This document shows, one piece after another, positions 10,556-21,220 of a stretch of 64,000 bases of DNA. Within the stretch, counting starts at the first letter, position 1, and each line of letters starts with the position of its first letter. The position numbers and the translations under genes were made by a program. The stretch covers positions 3,082,501-3,146,500 of the forward strand of contig JAYKKM010000043.1 in NCBI GenBank assembly GCA_035772405.1. Direction: 5' to 3'. Source of the stretch: Chrysogorgia sp. JL179-B06 (taxonomy: Eukaryota > Cnidaria > Anthozoa > Scleralcyonacea > Chrysogorgiidae). The notes below the pieces were generated by a model, which did no database searches, had not been told where the DNA came from, and saw nothing but the letters and a program-made list of their open reading frames with translations.

Positions 10556-10556
10556 T

Positions 10557-10629
10557 TGTCAGCGGTCTCATGCAGCGCGTATATAAGAGATGACCCATAA
10601 CCACAATTGCACTTCGAGACGTTATTGCA
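10557..10629 (+). repeat. Split direct repeat A2
   Basis: A copy of A1 including the TATA box, directly joined to B1. The 2-bp difference from A1 is at CACAATTG. Beyond it the sequence diverges from the gag leader. Confidence 0.8.
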
Positions 10630-10765
10630 TTCATTGGCAAAAGCTCGGCTAACGTCTGGTTTGTGTTCCCCTTTGCGCTCCCCTCGGTCGCCGTTCAGGT
10701 TCTCAAAGATGGATTCCCACCCTCCCACCCGATCTTACTTTCGTTGTCATAGATTACCTGGACAC

Positions 10766-10830
10766 GCGACTGCATTCAGTCCCATTCTCATCTCCTAAGC
10801 GCAAAGGAGATCGCTGAGAATAGGATACTA
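10766..10830 (+). repeat. Split direct repeat B2 (3' end of element)
   Basis: The 65-bp copy of B1 ending GAATAGGATACTA, taken as the 3' boundary. The flank ACCCTATATAACC resembles the 5' flank CTAACCCTAT. Confidence 0.75.
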
Positions 10831-12060
10831 ACCCTATATAACCTTGATCCTAGTGCTAGGTTTAAGGTTAGGATCAAGGTTAACCGTAGCTATCCATAAC
10901 CTAACGAAAAATAAAAAAACAGAAAGGTCGTTTTGAGTCATCCCTTTTAACCTTCCCCGGGAGGGAACATGTTAATCCCTGAGACGTGAGCTTCGAGCCT
11001 TCGACGACAAATTAAGAACAAAAATGCGTTAATACAGTATATACATAATGTTGTAGTGAATGTGGGAGAGCTCGGAGTAGACAGACGATACGTGGACGAT
11101 CGTCAAGCTCATATCCTCAGAAAAATTATTCTGAGCCGAGGAACGTATCGTCCAAAGAACAATAATGAAAGAAATTAGCCGCGTTTTGAATGCCTGTGGT
11201 CAGGTGACAGATATAAGCCCCAGTTGGTGCGTTGACTAATAAAATGCATGTCTATAGCTGAATGTCTGACGCAATAACTTTCTCCTATAGACCTATGTGT
11301 ATAGCTTTTACGCAATGGACCCCAGAAGTGCGATGTTTCACTCGGGCCTAAGATAAATCCAAGATTAGCTAATATATATATGGCCGATGCGGACTTTAGT
11401 GCAAGTCTGCATGTAATGGGTGTTTATTACCAGGAGCGTCCATTTATATTACATGCATGCATGCACGGTTTTTAAACTTTGTTTCAGTTAGGTGACCAAT
11501 TTGTTACTGCAGAGTTAAACCAATTTGTTACTGCAGAGTTAAACCTTGGTAGCTCGGTGTGTAGTTTTGTTCCTGTGTTTTCGGGTGGAACTTCCGCACA
11601 CAGGCTTGGTACAATAGAGGTCGCGGCGTTAGATCATATATTGAACTAACTTACAGTGACGTATTTGGGACGATGTTGTTTAGTATCCGCGAGAGGTAGA
11701 TTTCAAGATGGTTGCCGATATTTATAAGATAATGTTAGGGTTAGTATTATAATTAGGGTTAGTATTAAACTAATTAAGTACAGGAAAGCTAAAAAAGTAA
11801 GCCTTTAATAACCGTAATAGTAATATAGTATACCTTAGTGCTAACCTTAATATAAAAAAAATCATCGTCTCATATTGCTACTCGGCGGTTATTCTCGCCA
11901 ATCATGATCATGAAGAGTTTCAGAAGTTTACTACAATTTAGATACCCAAACAGCAGTTAAACTGGGCTCAGTTTAGCTGAATTTTTGACCAGAAACTTCT
12001 GACAATTGACAAATTTGGCGAAAAAGAGATATATAGTACAGTATGCGACGCTGCCATCTC
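10831..12060. other. Non-coding stretch with a short local duplication
   Basis: A hairpin TTGATCCTAG...GGATCAAGG at 10841-10882 and a tandem duplication of CAATTTGTTACTGCAGAGTT at 11498-11545 are visible. I recognise no gene or RNA. Confidence 0.45.
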
Positions 12061-12185
12061 AAAAGTAACCCGAGTTAACGCCTAGCGGGCGTCTTGTCAC
12101 TATTAAAGTGACAGGCGTTTCGAGCGGAGCCCTTCATCAGAGTAAAACGTCAGGTTTTACGTACTCCGCTGAAATAGTACTTAAT
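12061..12185 (-). repeat. Penelope-type end fragment with hammerhead-like core
   Basis: Read on the minus strand: CTGATGAAGGGCTCCGCTC followed by GAAAC, then a stem TGTCAC/GTGACA and, upstream, a stem GTAAAAC/GTTTTAC. The order CUGAUGA-stem-GAAA with flanking hairpins is the core order of the hammerhead ribozymes carried by Penelope-like elements. The cleavage-site pairing is not intact, so this looks like a decayed copy. The GGGCTCCGCTC block recurs at about 27335. Confidence 0.4.
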
Positions 12186-12711
12186 AGTTTTGCCGTATTG
12201 ACATATTAGAGCATATGATACATAAATTTACATGAATCAAGTTTATAGAAACAGAACATTTTATGCCAATGTTACTCTGACGACCTTTCTTCGAGTGAAA
12301 TGGTGGTGCTTGAATATACAAGAACGCGAGAAGCTGTTCCAAGGGATGCTGAAAATATTTTATTATTTTTAATGAAGTACAACTTGACGGCTCAATTTGA
12401 GAACATTGTAACGCTTTTGAAACTCTGCCTCACCTCAGCACACGCGATAAAAGGGCGTTCAGCTGCTTGACGTGTGTTAAGACGTACTTGAGAAGCACGA
12501 TGTCTGAAAAGCGACTCTCAAACCTTACATGCATCTCAATAAATCGAGAACTTGTTTCATGAATTTCTATTAGAGAACTTCGAAAACCATTTTTAAATTC
12601 GAAAACCAGACGACTATTTCAATGACTTACGTGGACAAATTGTATCTCTCTAATACTCTACAGTCATATACTAGTTTTGTAATGAATGGATAAATCAAAC
12701 ATGTTTATGGC

Positions 12712-12792
12712 AACGCCTCTATTAGTCTATTTGACAACATCCATTTGACCACACCCATTTAATACCACACCCATTTAATACCACACCCATTT
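12712..12792. repeat. CACACCCATTTAATAC tandem repeat
   Basis: Four imperfect 17-20 bp units with ACACCCATTT. No coding content. Confidence 0.6.
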
Positions 12793-12825
12793 GACTAAAA
12801 AGTCCTGGCTACGCCACTGATTTCG

Positions 12826-13080
12826 TTGTTAAAAATCTCGGCAGTTCACCACCTTTTCACTTTACTATATCCAAAACACTTCCTACGCAGCACTCTACTT
12901 TTGTCAATACTATTACCTCTTGTATTTAAAACACACGATGAACAAGGTTCGTCAATAATCCACACGGAACACACGAGGTCAAAGTTTGTCAATATTAATC
13001 TCTTGTATTTAATACTCACACGAAACAAGGTAAGGTTGTCAATGTAATCTCTTCAGTATTTAAAACACACGAGCACATTA
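12826..13080. repeat. Dispersed repeat with degenerate tandem units
   Basis: GTCAATAnnAnTCTCTTGTATT and AACACACGA recur three times (about 12913, 12987 and 13038). The first 70 bp (CACCACCTTTTCACTTT, ACGCAGCACTCTA) recur in inverse orientation at 27236-27305 next to a Penelope-like end, so the block is probably Penelope-associated. Confidence 0.55.
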
Positions 13081-13307
13081 TGACTGTCAAAATTATTTTC
13101 TATTTTATACGCGTAATCAAGATCGCACGATGATCGCACGATGACTACACGCGTAAAAACGTACAATGTATTACAAGTTGTCAACAAGGGTGAACAACCC
13201 GGTCTTCCTCAAATTGAAAGTATACATATAATTGTAAATGCGAGGCAAATTGACTGTATCAGTCAATTTCTAGATAATCTTGCGCATTGGCATTGGGGAT
13301 GAATGAA

Positions 13308-14411
13308 CGGATCGCGAATCTCAAAAATGTGCGTATTTGGTGCATTATGGGATATTTTAGGTGAGTAAAATTCTCATGGTCAAATTCTCGATGGTCAAAA
13401 AAGGAATGACGGTAAAAACGTATAACACTAAAAAATTAAATACTTATAAATGTTATTGACGTACTCAAGACGTAATTGACGTACGCAGTTGGCCGAAAAA
13501 CCCATAGAGATCATAAATAAAACTAGAGGGGGGCACTTTGAGGAAAATCGGGTAGCCAATTGGCCGTCGCCATTGACTCAGTTGGAGGCAAAATAGCCCA
13601 CCCGGAAGTACAATTACCAGTTCCCAGACCTCTGCCTAGACCAAGTAGGAGGAGAATTTTAATGTTTCTAACATTAATTTGTTTTATACAATAAAATTAT
13701 TTATACAATTAATTTGTTTTATACAATAAAAATTGGAAACAAACCATTCAAAAGGCTTATTAGCTCTTTGGCGATTTCTGGGGCATGATAAAAGCAGTCG
13801 GCTGACGTGATCTGGCGTGAGCTGACGTGAGACTGAGCAGTCTACGTACAAACGAGCATGAATTTACCATGGTTGGTTTGATTTCCGAAAAAAGGTGTAT
13901 TAGCACATGAGCAGTTTCAACACAACTTGCAAAAAACCTCGAAAAAACAACACGGTTTTGGTTTTCTACACTGTCAAAAGACATGCAAATCAGCGACCGA
14001 CCTTTGACCTCACGACAATCACCGTATTTTTACATCCGTGTGTGCATCTTGCCGCCAATTTATCCAAGATGGCGGCGTTCAATTGGTTACCCAGGATTTA
14101 CTGAAATAAAGATTGGATGCCCCCTCTAGTTTCATTTATGATCTCTATGGAAAAACCAACAGAATCGCCATTATCATTCTACTTCCGGTTGGCTAAGTAA
14201 CAATATTCAAGTGTTTATCTTGTTCAAGTTTAACTATAATGTTTCTACGCATGTAACAAGAATCAAAGCGCTTTATTAAACATAAATCGTAGAAAATAAC
14301 GAAAAATAACCAGTTTTTAAACGTCCATGATTAAGCAAAACCGTGACTTTTACTCACCTCTAGTATCCCACAATACAAAGCGCGGGTACATTTTTTGAAA
14401 TTCGCGATCCG
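13308..14411. repeat. Nested inverted-repeat element, about 1.1 kb
   Basis: Outer arms of about 63 bp at 13308-13370 and 14348-14411 are inverted copies (CGGATCGCGAATCTCAAAAA / TTTTGAAATTCGCGATCCG). Inner arms of about 45 bp at 13491-13538 and 14117-14160 are a second pair (CATAGAGATCATAAATAAAA / TTTCATTTATGATCTCTATG). The interior contains CAAGATGGCGGC and no convincing gene. It looks like one MITE inserted in another. Confidence 0.75.
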
Positions 14412-15003
14412 TGTATTATAACACAATCGTTTTATCTTACGTTAATCTATTTAATATTAAGTTTAAGGTTAATTTGGCCCTTGAAATTGATTGATACTAT
14501 ACATAATTTGCTATGCATTTACTAATATTCAAGATAAGATTCAACATAATTTATTGTTACAGTATGTAAAAGTCTCAAGGTCATCTTTAGTATATAGGCC
14601 GGTCGTTTAAGGCCTGTGTCATTGAAATCTCTAGAAATGCGCACGAGGCTTCGGATCAGCCGTATAACCAGATATTTTTCTTCGTTTTTTCTAATTTTAT
14701 GCCGTCTGGCGGTCCATACTTGGTTTTGGGCTTCGTCTTCATTGTAATCTTGTTTCCTTCAAGAAAATCCTTTTTAAATTGCTCGTAAATTGCCGTGTAA
14801 AAGCTACAGGTGGCCGTCTCTTTGTTTCTTTTCTATTTCTTTTCCATCTTTCATTTTTCCACTTCAGTTGGTCACTGAATATCCTTTCATTATCATCTGA
14901 GATGGATTCACCACATTAATTTTGATTAAACGTCTTCTTGGTCTGAAATATTTGATTCAATTATTCTGCTTCAACATGTCATAGTCGAGTGCAAGTAGAA
15001 GTA
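14412..15003. other. Probable 3' flank of the channel gene; nothing else recognised
   Basis: It lies just downstream (minus strand) of the candidate last channel exon and may hold its 3' UTR. I did not find a polyadenylation signal convincing enough to annotate. Confidence 0.35.
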
Positions 15004-15369
15004 CTAGCAATTTTTATAAAGCTCTTGAGGAGGGTTGGGTTTATCGGGACTGGCTGGAACTCCACCATGAGTGGGAAATATTTCATCTCGGAATAATTTT
15101 TTCATTTCCCGTACATCGGACTTAGCTTTTGTGTAAAATCCATCTAAGTAATCTTCCATTTGTCGAAGCTTCCGTTCAATTTCTCTTCGTGGTTGCTCGA
15201 CTGGCGACACTGGAGAGTTTTGTATGCTTTCGTGGCTTGAATAGCGTGAAGAGGGTATACTCTTATGCTCTACCCCACCTCGCTCCGACTGCGCGTCGTT
15301 GCATACCCGTTGTGGTTCCGACGGTATTTTAGGATTGATCTCGGGCTCACGTATCGATGTTGGGCGTTC
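15004..15369 (-). CDS. KCNN-like: Candidate terminal exon of the SK-like channel: Ser/Pro linker and coiled coil
   Basis: A clean acceptor (pyrimidine-rich tract, TTACAG at 15375-15370) opens a 122-codon frame ending at TAG 15004. It begins ERPTSIREPE, passes through a Ser/Pro-rich, polar segment and reaches a heptad-like helix (REIERKLRQMEDYLDGFYTK) near its end. In SK channels the calmodulin-binding domain is followed by a C-terminal coiled coil, so content, strand and order fit. The exon starts in phase 0. It can join exon 3 only through that exon's weaker donor at 21216. With the stronger donor at 21221 (phase 1) another small exon must lie between. It could alternatively belong to a different minus-strand gene. 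Confidence 0.5.
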   Translation of the reverse strand, partial: ERPTSIREPEINPKIPSEPQRVCNDAQSERGGVEHKSIPSSRYSSHESIQNSPVSPVEQPRREIERKLRQMEDYLDGFYTKAKSDVREMKKLFRDEIFPTHGGVPASPDKPNPPQELYKNC

Positions 15370-15723
15370 CTGTAAGTCAAATGAAAGTACTGAGATGTCA
15401 GGAGGTGGAGATAGCGATAATAAAATCGTTTAACGTGCCACTGCGATAAAATATTGGGTATTATCAAATCAAAGTACAACGCCAAATACACACTTGATAT
15501 TCAAATAAAATAGCAGATGTTAGGCTACAAATATTTTGAGCTTCTTTTAATAAATGGCAACAATACAGTGAACGGCCAAATTTGATAAAATAAGCTCAAA
15601 ATTTGGCAGCTATAGCCTTAAATGTATAATTACACTCCAATATTAAGTGAACGTGGTTATTTGATTCCATGAAATAAAATACAACCGAATCTGAAATAAT
15701 TCAACTTAGAAAAAAGAAGGGAA

Positions 15724-15822
15724 CATACAAAAGACAAAGGACATAGCGGCCATGTTGGTGTACCTTACAAAATAAGCTAATTAAATATCTATCGTTGAGG
15801 TACACCAACATGGCGGTTATGA
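15724..15822. repeat. Short inverted repeat, GCCATGTTGGTGTACCT
   Basis: GCCATGTTGGTGTACCTTA at about 15751 and AGGTACACCAACATGGC at about 15797 are inverted copies about 30 bp apart, forming a stable hairpin in putative intron 3 of the channel gene. Confidence 0.7.
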
Positions 15823-15921
15823 CGTCACGTAAAACGATGCACACGCGTGGGTAACAAAGGAAAAACGTGGAACAGGAACATCACATTAACCGAAACAACA
15901 AAAAATATTTCTATCTCTTAG

Positions 15922-16222
15922 AGGGGCTATGTCACGATCTGCCTGGTTAATCTGCTAAGCGTACTTTTTGATTTTTGATTCGGAATCCAAAATCAAAGCG
16001 AAGCTAAAGCTCAACGATTTATTCGATTAGTATTTGTTATTTTAATGTTGGTGGGTTATTTTTGGACGAGTTATAAGTAAAGCGTAATGACAATTTAATG
16101 TCTAATCGTGGTGGAAAACGAGAAGAAGCTGGAAGGCCACGATTGCCGTATACTATCTTGAACAAAAAATCAACAAGTACGCTTAGCTGAGTAACCAGGC
16201 AAATCGTGACAGCCACTTTAAG
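15922..16222. repeat. MITE with about 45-bp inverted ends
   Basis: The left end GGGGCTATGTCACGATCTGC...GTACTT and the right end AAGTACGCTTAGC...CGTGACAGCC are inverted copies around about 200 bp of AT-rich interior. The 63-codon minus-strand open frame across it is not proposed as a gene. Confidence 0.7.
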
Positions 16223-16337
16223 GTACATATGCAGTAAAAAATCAGTTGGAAATAAAGTATTATTTGATTGATGTAGAACTCTTGAAGTTATAAAGACGTA
16301 TGCAATTTACAACTCTTTCAAATCTCATTTCAGATAT

Positions 16338-16768
16338 TAATATGAAAGATCTTACTGACTTTAATTTACATGTATTCCCAAAGTTTCAACATTCCTATCA
16401 ATTTAGTTAAGAAGATATATCTAATTGAAGTTGAAAATGTGAGGATTTTGACGCCATGTTTTGAAACATTTCTTTATAATCGGCAGTGGAATTGTTTTGA
16501 TGGCAATCACATAGTGATAGCTGTTGTGAGTGTTCTTTGGATGAAATTAGTCGGATTAATTATTTAGTTCTTTATGCGGGAAAGTAGAGAAGCTTCATAG
16601 GCATAATACGAGATAGAAGACTCAATTGACATCATATCAGTTGAGAAACAAATATGGCGTCGAAATTGGACAAACTCTCCAACTTCAACTTGCGATATCT
16701 TCTAACTTAATTGATTTGAATGTTGAAACTTTGTAAATAAACTAAAGTCAGTAATATCTTTCATATGA
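16338..16768. repeat. MITE with about 110-bp inverted arms
   Basis: Left arm 16338-16462 (ATATGAAAGATCTTACTGAC ... TTTGACGCCAT) matches the right arm 16653-16767 in inverse (ATGGCGTCGAAATT ... AATATCTTTCATAT). The 65-codon open frame inside is not recognisable. Confidence 0.75.
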
Positions 16769-16782
16769 ACTATGTCAGTGGC

Positions 16783-17215
16783 GTGACGGTGGTTTGATAT
16801 CGTGGTAAAGAACTGCCATAAATTAAGCCAACTTTCACCGCGATTTTCTCTTTAAATACTTATTCGTTTGAGAAGCTATATCAAGAACTCGAAATAGTTC
16901 TTTACCACGGTCTCAAAATACCTCGAAGTTGTTAAAAAACTCGGCCTACGGCCTCGTTTTTCAACACACTTCTACAGGCACGACGGAAGCAAATCTGTAT
17001 TGGGGGGCTGGGTACCAATCCTAAATTGCCTGGTTACATAGTTTCTCCATTTGATGAATATGCGAACAATTCGGAAGGACGAAAAGCTCTCGGTTTGGTA
17101 TTTTCCTGATCTAAATGACAGGGTTCTATCTAGGATTTTTCGTTTAGCGGAGAAGCAAGGATGTAGCCAGGATTCGGAAACAGGGTGAACAAGCGTCAAA
17201 GGCGCGAGCATCTAT
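16783..17215. repeat. Dispersed repeat, first copy
   Basis: CAGTGGCGTGACGGTGGTTT with GATATCGTGGTAAAGAAC recurs at 18097-18140 and in fragments to about 18330. The GTGGTAAAGAAC block also occurs inverted at about 16885-16905. Function unknown. Confidence 0.5.
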
Positions 17216-17640
17216 AGGGGGTGCGGGGGCATGCCTCCCAGGGAGTCTCTGAAATGCCATTTCTTGCATTTTGGGGTAAGATTTTACACAATACTGAAGG
17301 TTTGGAAAAGTCATAAAACACTAAAAACAAGACTTTTCAGGATTTTAAGTACATTTTTTATTGTTTATTAAAATTTATAATATATTTCATATTGAATCAG
17401 TGAAGTTGAATCAAGTTACATGCACGCGATACACCACCTTACGTCATGCAATAATAACATTTCAGTTGTGAATGATCACAACGTTTTTTGGGGGAAGCTT
17501 CAAACCCCCTAGATAATACACTGAAATTGAATGATGCAACTTAAATTTTTTAAACATGTAAATTTTTGGCAACATTATTATTGGCGGGCTAAAGCCCCCC
17601 ATCCCCCCTCTTCCGCCGGCCCTGGTAAAGAACACTTTGG
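17216..17640. other. Unannotated spacer
   Basis: It contains GGGGGTGCGGGGGCATGCCT and a GGGCTAAAGCCCCCC hairpin-like patch (17585-17602), both common at degenerate repeat edges. I see no gene. Confidence 0.4.
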
Positions 17641-18018
17641 CAATTGATAAAAGGAGAATAGTGCGAATAGTGCGAATAGTCGACGAATAGTGCGAATAGT
17701 CGACGAATAGTGCGAATAGTCGACGAATAGTGCGAATAGTCGACGAATAGTGGTTAGGATCTTTGTTGTGTTGGGGTTGGTACTCCTTATAGTTTTTATA
17801 ACCCGTTAATTTACGGTAGAGTTCCAACCCCAACACAACAAAGATCCTAACCCCCCCGCCTAGTTTTGCCGTATTTGCCCAACTATTCGCGTACTATTCG
17901 CACTATTCGGTCGACTATTCGCCGACTATTCGCACTATTCGCCGACTATTCGCACTATTCGCCGACTATTCGCACTATTCGTCGACTATTCGCACTATTC
18001 GCACTATTCTCCTTTTAT
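17641..18018. repeat. Foldback locus L2: inverted satellites around the CCTAACCC module
   Basis: Left satellite: five units of GAATAGTGCGAATAGTCGAC (17656-17752). Right satellite: the same units inverted (17879-18010). Outside them TGGCAATTGATAAAAGGAG and CTCCTTTTATCAATTGCCA are also inverted copies. Between the satellites, GTTAGGATCTTTGTTGTG at 17755 and CACAACAAAGATCCTAAC at 17833 form the shared module, separated by about 50 bp. The paired open frames translate the satellite. Confidence 0.85.
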
Positions 18019-18096
18019 CAATTGCCAGAACGCTTTCTCGTTCTTGACATATTACTTCTCAAACTCATTAATAATTCATAAAGAACAAAGGAAATC

Positions 18097-18345
18097 AGTG
18101 CCATGACGGTGGTTTGATATCGCTGGTAAAGAACTTCCATAAATTAAGCCAACTTTCAGCTCAATTTTCTCTATAATTTTCAACACACTTCTATAGGTGT
18201 TTTGATACCGTGGTAAAGAACGCTTTCTCGTTCTTGACATATTACATCAAATGCTCATTAATAATTCATGAATAATAAGAAAGAAAATCAACTCCGTGAC
18301 GACAACTGGATATGTGATCTTAATTAGCATAGGATTTTGACGATT
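18097..18345. repeat. Dispersed repeat, second copy
   Basis: Related to 16783-17215: CATGACGGTGGTTTGATATC, AATTAAGCCAACTTTCA, GTGGTAAAGAACGCTTTCTC. Part of it (CGCTTTCTCGTTCTTGACAT) occurs at 18029 and again at 18220. Confidence 0.5.
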
Positions 18346-18425
18346 TCAACCTCAAATTTCTCTGTAAATACTGACTTGTTTTCGTATTTGATGCCATTTC
18401 AAAGCCTCCAATTCGGACTGGACTA

Positions 18426-18938
18426 CTAATTGCGCGGACTTGAAATCCGTTCCAGTCCGCATTGTCGGCTTTGAAATATTACATGAATTAGAAATCCGTC
18501 TTCACAAACCTCATTCTTCTCATACAATGTGCTTTCTTTCTGGGAATCTCTCCATGACGAAGGTCGACTTCCTATAACTTGGTTATTGTCAAACCTGTTT
18601 AAAGTAGATTGAACCTTATCCACGGCACGAGCCACATCTGTTACCATCATGGCAATGTCGTCAGAAATAAACTCTTTGAACCAGTGATCCACTAGAAAAC
18701 GAAAAGTGGCAAAGGTTTGAATGAATAATACTTTTTGCGGGGAAACGTATATAATAATCAAATTCTTGCCAAATCCCGTTGGTAATACCATCAAAACATA
18801 TTTTCCTGCCAGCAGCTTCCTCGTTGCAACTTTTTGTTCCTGTTTTAATTTAAAGTTACGACCAGCAACGAACTGAAGATCTGTTAAAGCTTTCGATAGA
18901 AAATCATTTACCAACACTGGTTTTTCTAAAGTCGCCAT
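18426..18938 (-). pseudogene. RecQ-like helicase N-terminal fragment
   Basis: Starting at the internal Met of KMATLEKP (about 18938), a frame of about 170 codons has the RecQ-type opening: FKLKQEQKVATRKLLAGK (Q motif), then VLMVLPTGFGKNLI, a Walker A box in which the usual GKS/GKT has become GKN. The DEAH box and everything downstream are missing. The next region, IIIYVSPQKVLFIQ, fits motif Ia poorly. The altered Walker A and early end point to a dead, retroposed or transduplicated fragment. It is also in putative intron 3 of the channel gene and on the same strand. Confidence 0.6.
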
Positions 18939-19148
18939 TTTTAAATGTTTATTTCCTGACGGGAAACCCCTGAATACCAATGAGTTGCGTTAGCCAATCA
19001 GAATTTAGCGTCTTCAGTTCTGGCGGCCGATCCGCCCTCGCCCCAGTCCCCGGCCCCCTTCCCAACCCTAAACGAAATACCCAAAAGCAACACAGTACGG
19101 CATTTTCCCAAAAACGAAACTCGACAAAAAAGTTTAGTGCATATAACA

Positions 19149-19434
19149 TCTGTGGGAATTTAACATATATGTAATCTATCGATTCTCCTGAGAAAAATTG
19201 TAATATATCTTGTCAGCTGAAAATTTCATCTTCATAGACTTTTTTGCTGTTAAAGTTGACGGAAATGACGTCATACGGGAATCTGTAAAGAGACAGATGC
19301 CCGATATGACATCATTTCCGTCAACTTTAACAGCAAAAAAGTCTATGAAGATGAAATTTTCAGCTGACAAGATATATTACAATTTTTCTAGGAGAATCGA
19401 TAAATTACATATATGTTAAATCCCCACAGACGTT
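19149..19434. repeat. Near-perfect palindrome (foldback MITE), about 285 bp
   Basis: The two arms, about 130 bp each, mirror around 19288-19300 (TGACGGAAATGACGTCAT / ATGACATCATTTCCGTCA). They extend out to CTGTGGGAATTTAACATATA and its inverse. Both strands read the same 'protein' MSAENFIFIDFFAVKVDG, which is a sign of the palindrome and not of a gene. Confidence 0.85.
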
Positions 19435-19848
19435 ATAGCAGATGTTGTTAAATCCCCACAGACGTTGTAGCAGATGTTGTTTATGAACAGAAAACTTTCC
19501 CCTAATTTCTAAAAGCCTTCAACACTTGTATCCACTCGGAGGACGTATGAACAATTATCCAAACATTCTGTATAACCTTTTAATCTTTTGGGACAAAACG
19601 GTACCGTTCAAAAGGAATTCAAAAAGTCATATAACCTTAACATGTTGTAGCAAGCTCAAATGGATGGGCCCTTTGTTATATGAACTAAGGTTATTTTTAT
19701 CTAGAAACATTTACAGAAAAAGAAATGCTGTCTACTCGATAACTGTTTACTGTTTTTTAAAAAGTAAGCCGGCCCAAGAGTGGCTGAAATCAAGGAACCA
19801 GACATAGCGCTAAAGTGCGAATAAAGTAGATGCTTGCTATTGGTTCCG

Positions 19849-19900
19849 AACGAACGAACGAACGAACGAACGAACGAACGAACGAACGAACGAACGAACA
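19849..19900. repeat. (CGAA)n microsatellite
   Basis: About 13 copies of the tetranucleotide, read on the minus strand as (TTCG)n. Confidence 0.95.
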
Positions 19901-20745
19901 CACGGAATATAAAGCGTTGCCAACTTGGCAGGGGGTACCGCAATTGCAAATTTCAAACTCGTTTGTTTTGTGATTGATACTGTCAAGTGTCATCAGGTCA
20001 AAAAAAATTGCTTCGGAAACCATCTATAAAAAGTATAAAACGAGAAAAACACTATATTTGTATATAATTTTTCAGAAGTAAAAACATTCGCCGCCAAATA
20101 ATTCACCAACAGTAATGTTGTAAATACGGATCAGTGGTCGCTACCATGAGAAAATGGACTCCATCCTTTTTACTACGGCAACTACGCGTTTGAGGAGACC
20201 ACGCACTTCAGTTATATAGATGTCAGAATTATCAGTGGTCTGAACAGATCAAATCAAAGATGGCGGATAGTGGCCTCATAGTTACACACGTTGGTAAATG
20301 AAGTAATTATAATATGGCAGGAGGAAAACAGAGGAAAGCAGAAACGGTAAAAAGTACTAGGAAATTGACAAACGAAGAAATTGTGATGTTATATTATTAT
20401 TAACTTAAGATACAATGGTCACTTTTCTCTCTATAAATGTAGGACTGAAAGACTCCGTAAGAGTTTCTTTCCAAAACTTATTAGATATTTTAACATAATA
20501 AGTAATTTTATTATGCTTATTAATCAATGGCATAGCTATCTTAAAATTTCCTAATTGTAAATTACACATAACTTTTGTAACCCAGTCCCCTAATGAAATG
20601 TAAAATTTGATATACTTTTTATACCATTTGTAAGTACATCGTAATTCATTTTTAATGTGATGATGCATATTAAAGACCATTATTATCGTCATATCGTTCA
20701 CAGCTTTGTTCTTATGCTGGTCTTTTTTTTCCATGGGAGCTGGCT
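19901..20745. other. Unannotated stretch
   Basis: A 114-codon minus-strand open frame (20749-20405) shows no recognisable domain and overlaps the decayed end of the RT fragment next to it. I do not propose a gene. Confidence 0.4.
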
Positions 20746-21100
20746 GCAACCAGTAGCCTAAGGTCCCAGAGGTTTTAGCTTTCCAAGCTTTTTCTCAGTA
20801 TTCTTGCTGTCCCTATAATAATGCTGTCTTTTGAAGAAGTTCTATTCTGATGTGTATTCCCAATTTCTCAATCCACTTAACCAGTTTCTTACTAACTGCT
20901 CCTAAGGCACCTACTGCGATTGGAATCACTTCTACTTTCTTCATTGTCCACAATTTTCGGATTTCCCTTTTTAACTCATCATACTTTTCTATCTTCTCTG
21001 TTTCTTTTTGACATATTCTGCAATCTCCTGGAACTGTGATGTCTATAATCTTACACTCCTTTTCCACAATATCAGGTATTCGACTTTCAATCACATGATC
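20746..21100 (-). pseudogene. C-terminal fragment of a reverse-transcriptase ORF
   Basis: The minus frame contains VIESRIPDIVEKECKIIDIT, VPGDCRICQKETEKIEKYDE, LKREIRKLW and GALGAVSKKLVKWIEKLGI, then LLQKTALL, followed out of frame by a GTARILRK-like end. I know this pattern as the C-terminal tail of a widespread non-LTR retrotransposon family in marine invertebrates; that identification is from memory. The RT core is missing and an (ATT)n tract abuts its upstream end. Confidence 0.65.
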
Positions 21101-21104
21101 GCAT

Positions 21105-21105
21105 T

Positions 21106-21170
<65 letters not shown>
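21105..21170. repeat. (ATT)n microsatellite
   Basis: About 22 trinucleotide copies directly downstream (minus strand) of channel exon 3, separating it from the RT fragment. Confidence 0.95.
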
Positions 21171-21175
<5 letters not shown>

Positions 21176-21220
21176 AAGAAAAACATTTAATAAAGTTTCC
21201 ATTATTATTATTAACCCTAC

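Larger units (their letters stand above)
7921..10830 (+). mobile_element. Tyrosine-recombinase-type retroelement with split direct repeats, internally deleted
   Basis: Two different sequences are each present twice in the order A1 ... B1-A2-B2. A is TGTCAGCGGTCTCATGCAGC... at 7921 and 10557. B is GCGACTGCATT...GGATACTA at 10491 and 10766. B1 directly precedes A2. This is the split-direct-repeat layout of Ngaro/PAT-like (DIRS order) elements, and LTR elements do not have it. A gag-like pseudogene with a zinc knuckle follows A1. I could not identify reverse transcriptase, RNase H, methylase or tyrosine recombinase in 9.73-10.49 kb, so the copy appears non-autonomous, about 2.9 kb. The repeats are still close (one mismatch in B), so the insertion is fairly young. 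Confidence 0.7.

Noticed and set aside
15724..15822. microRNA-like hairpin from the GCCATGTTGGTGTACCT inverted repeat
   Set aside because: The arms are nearly perfect and it resembles the many MITE-like hairpins around it. No evidence for processing can be seen from sequence.
19176..19419. Two similar proteins MSAENFIFIDFF on opposite strands
   Set aside because: Both come from one palindrome. A palindrome reads the same on both strands.
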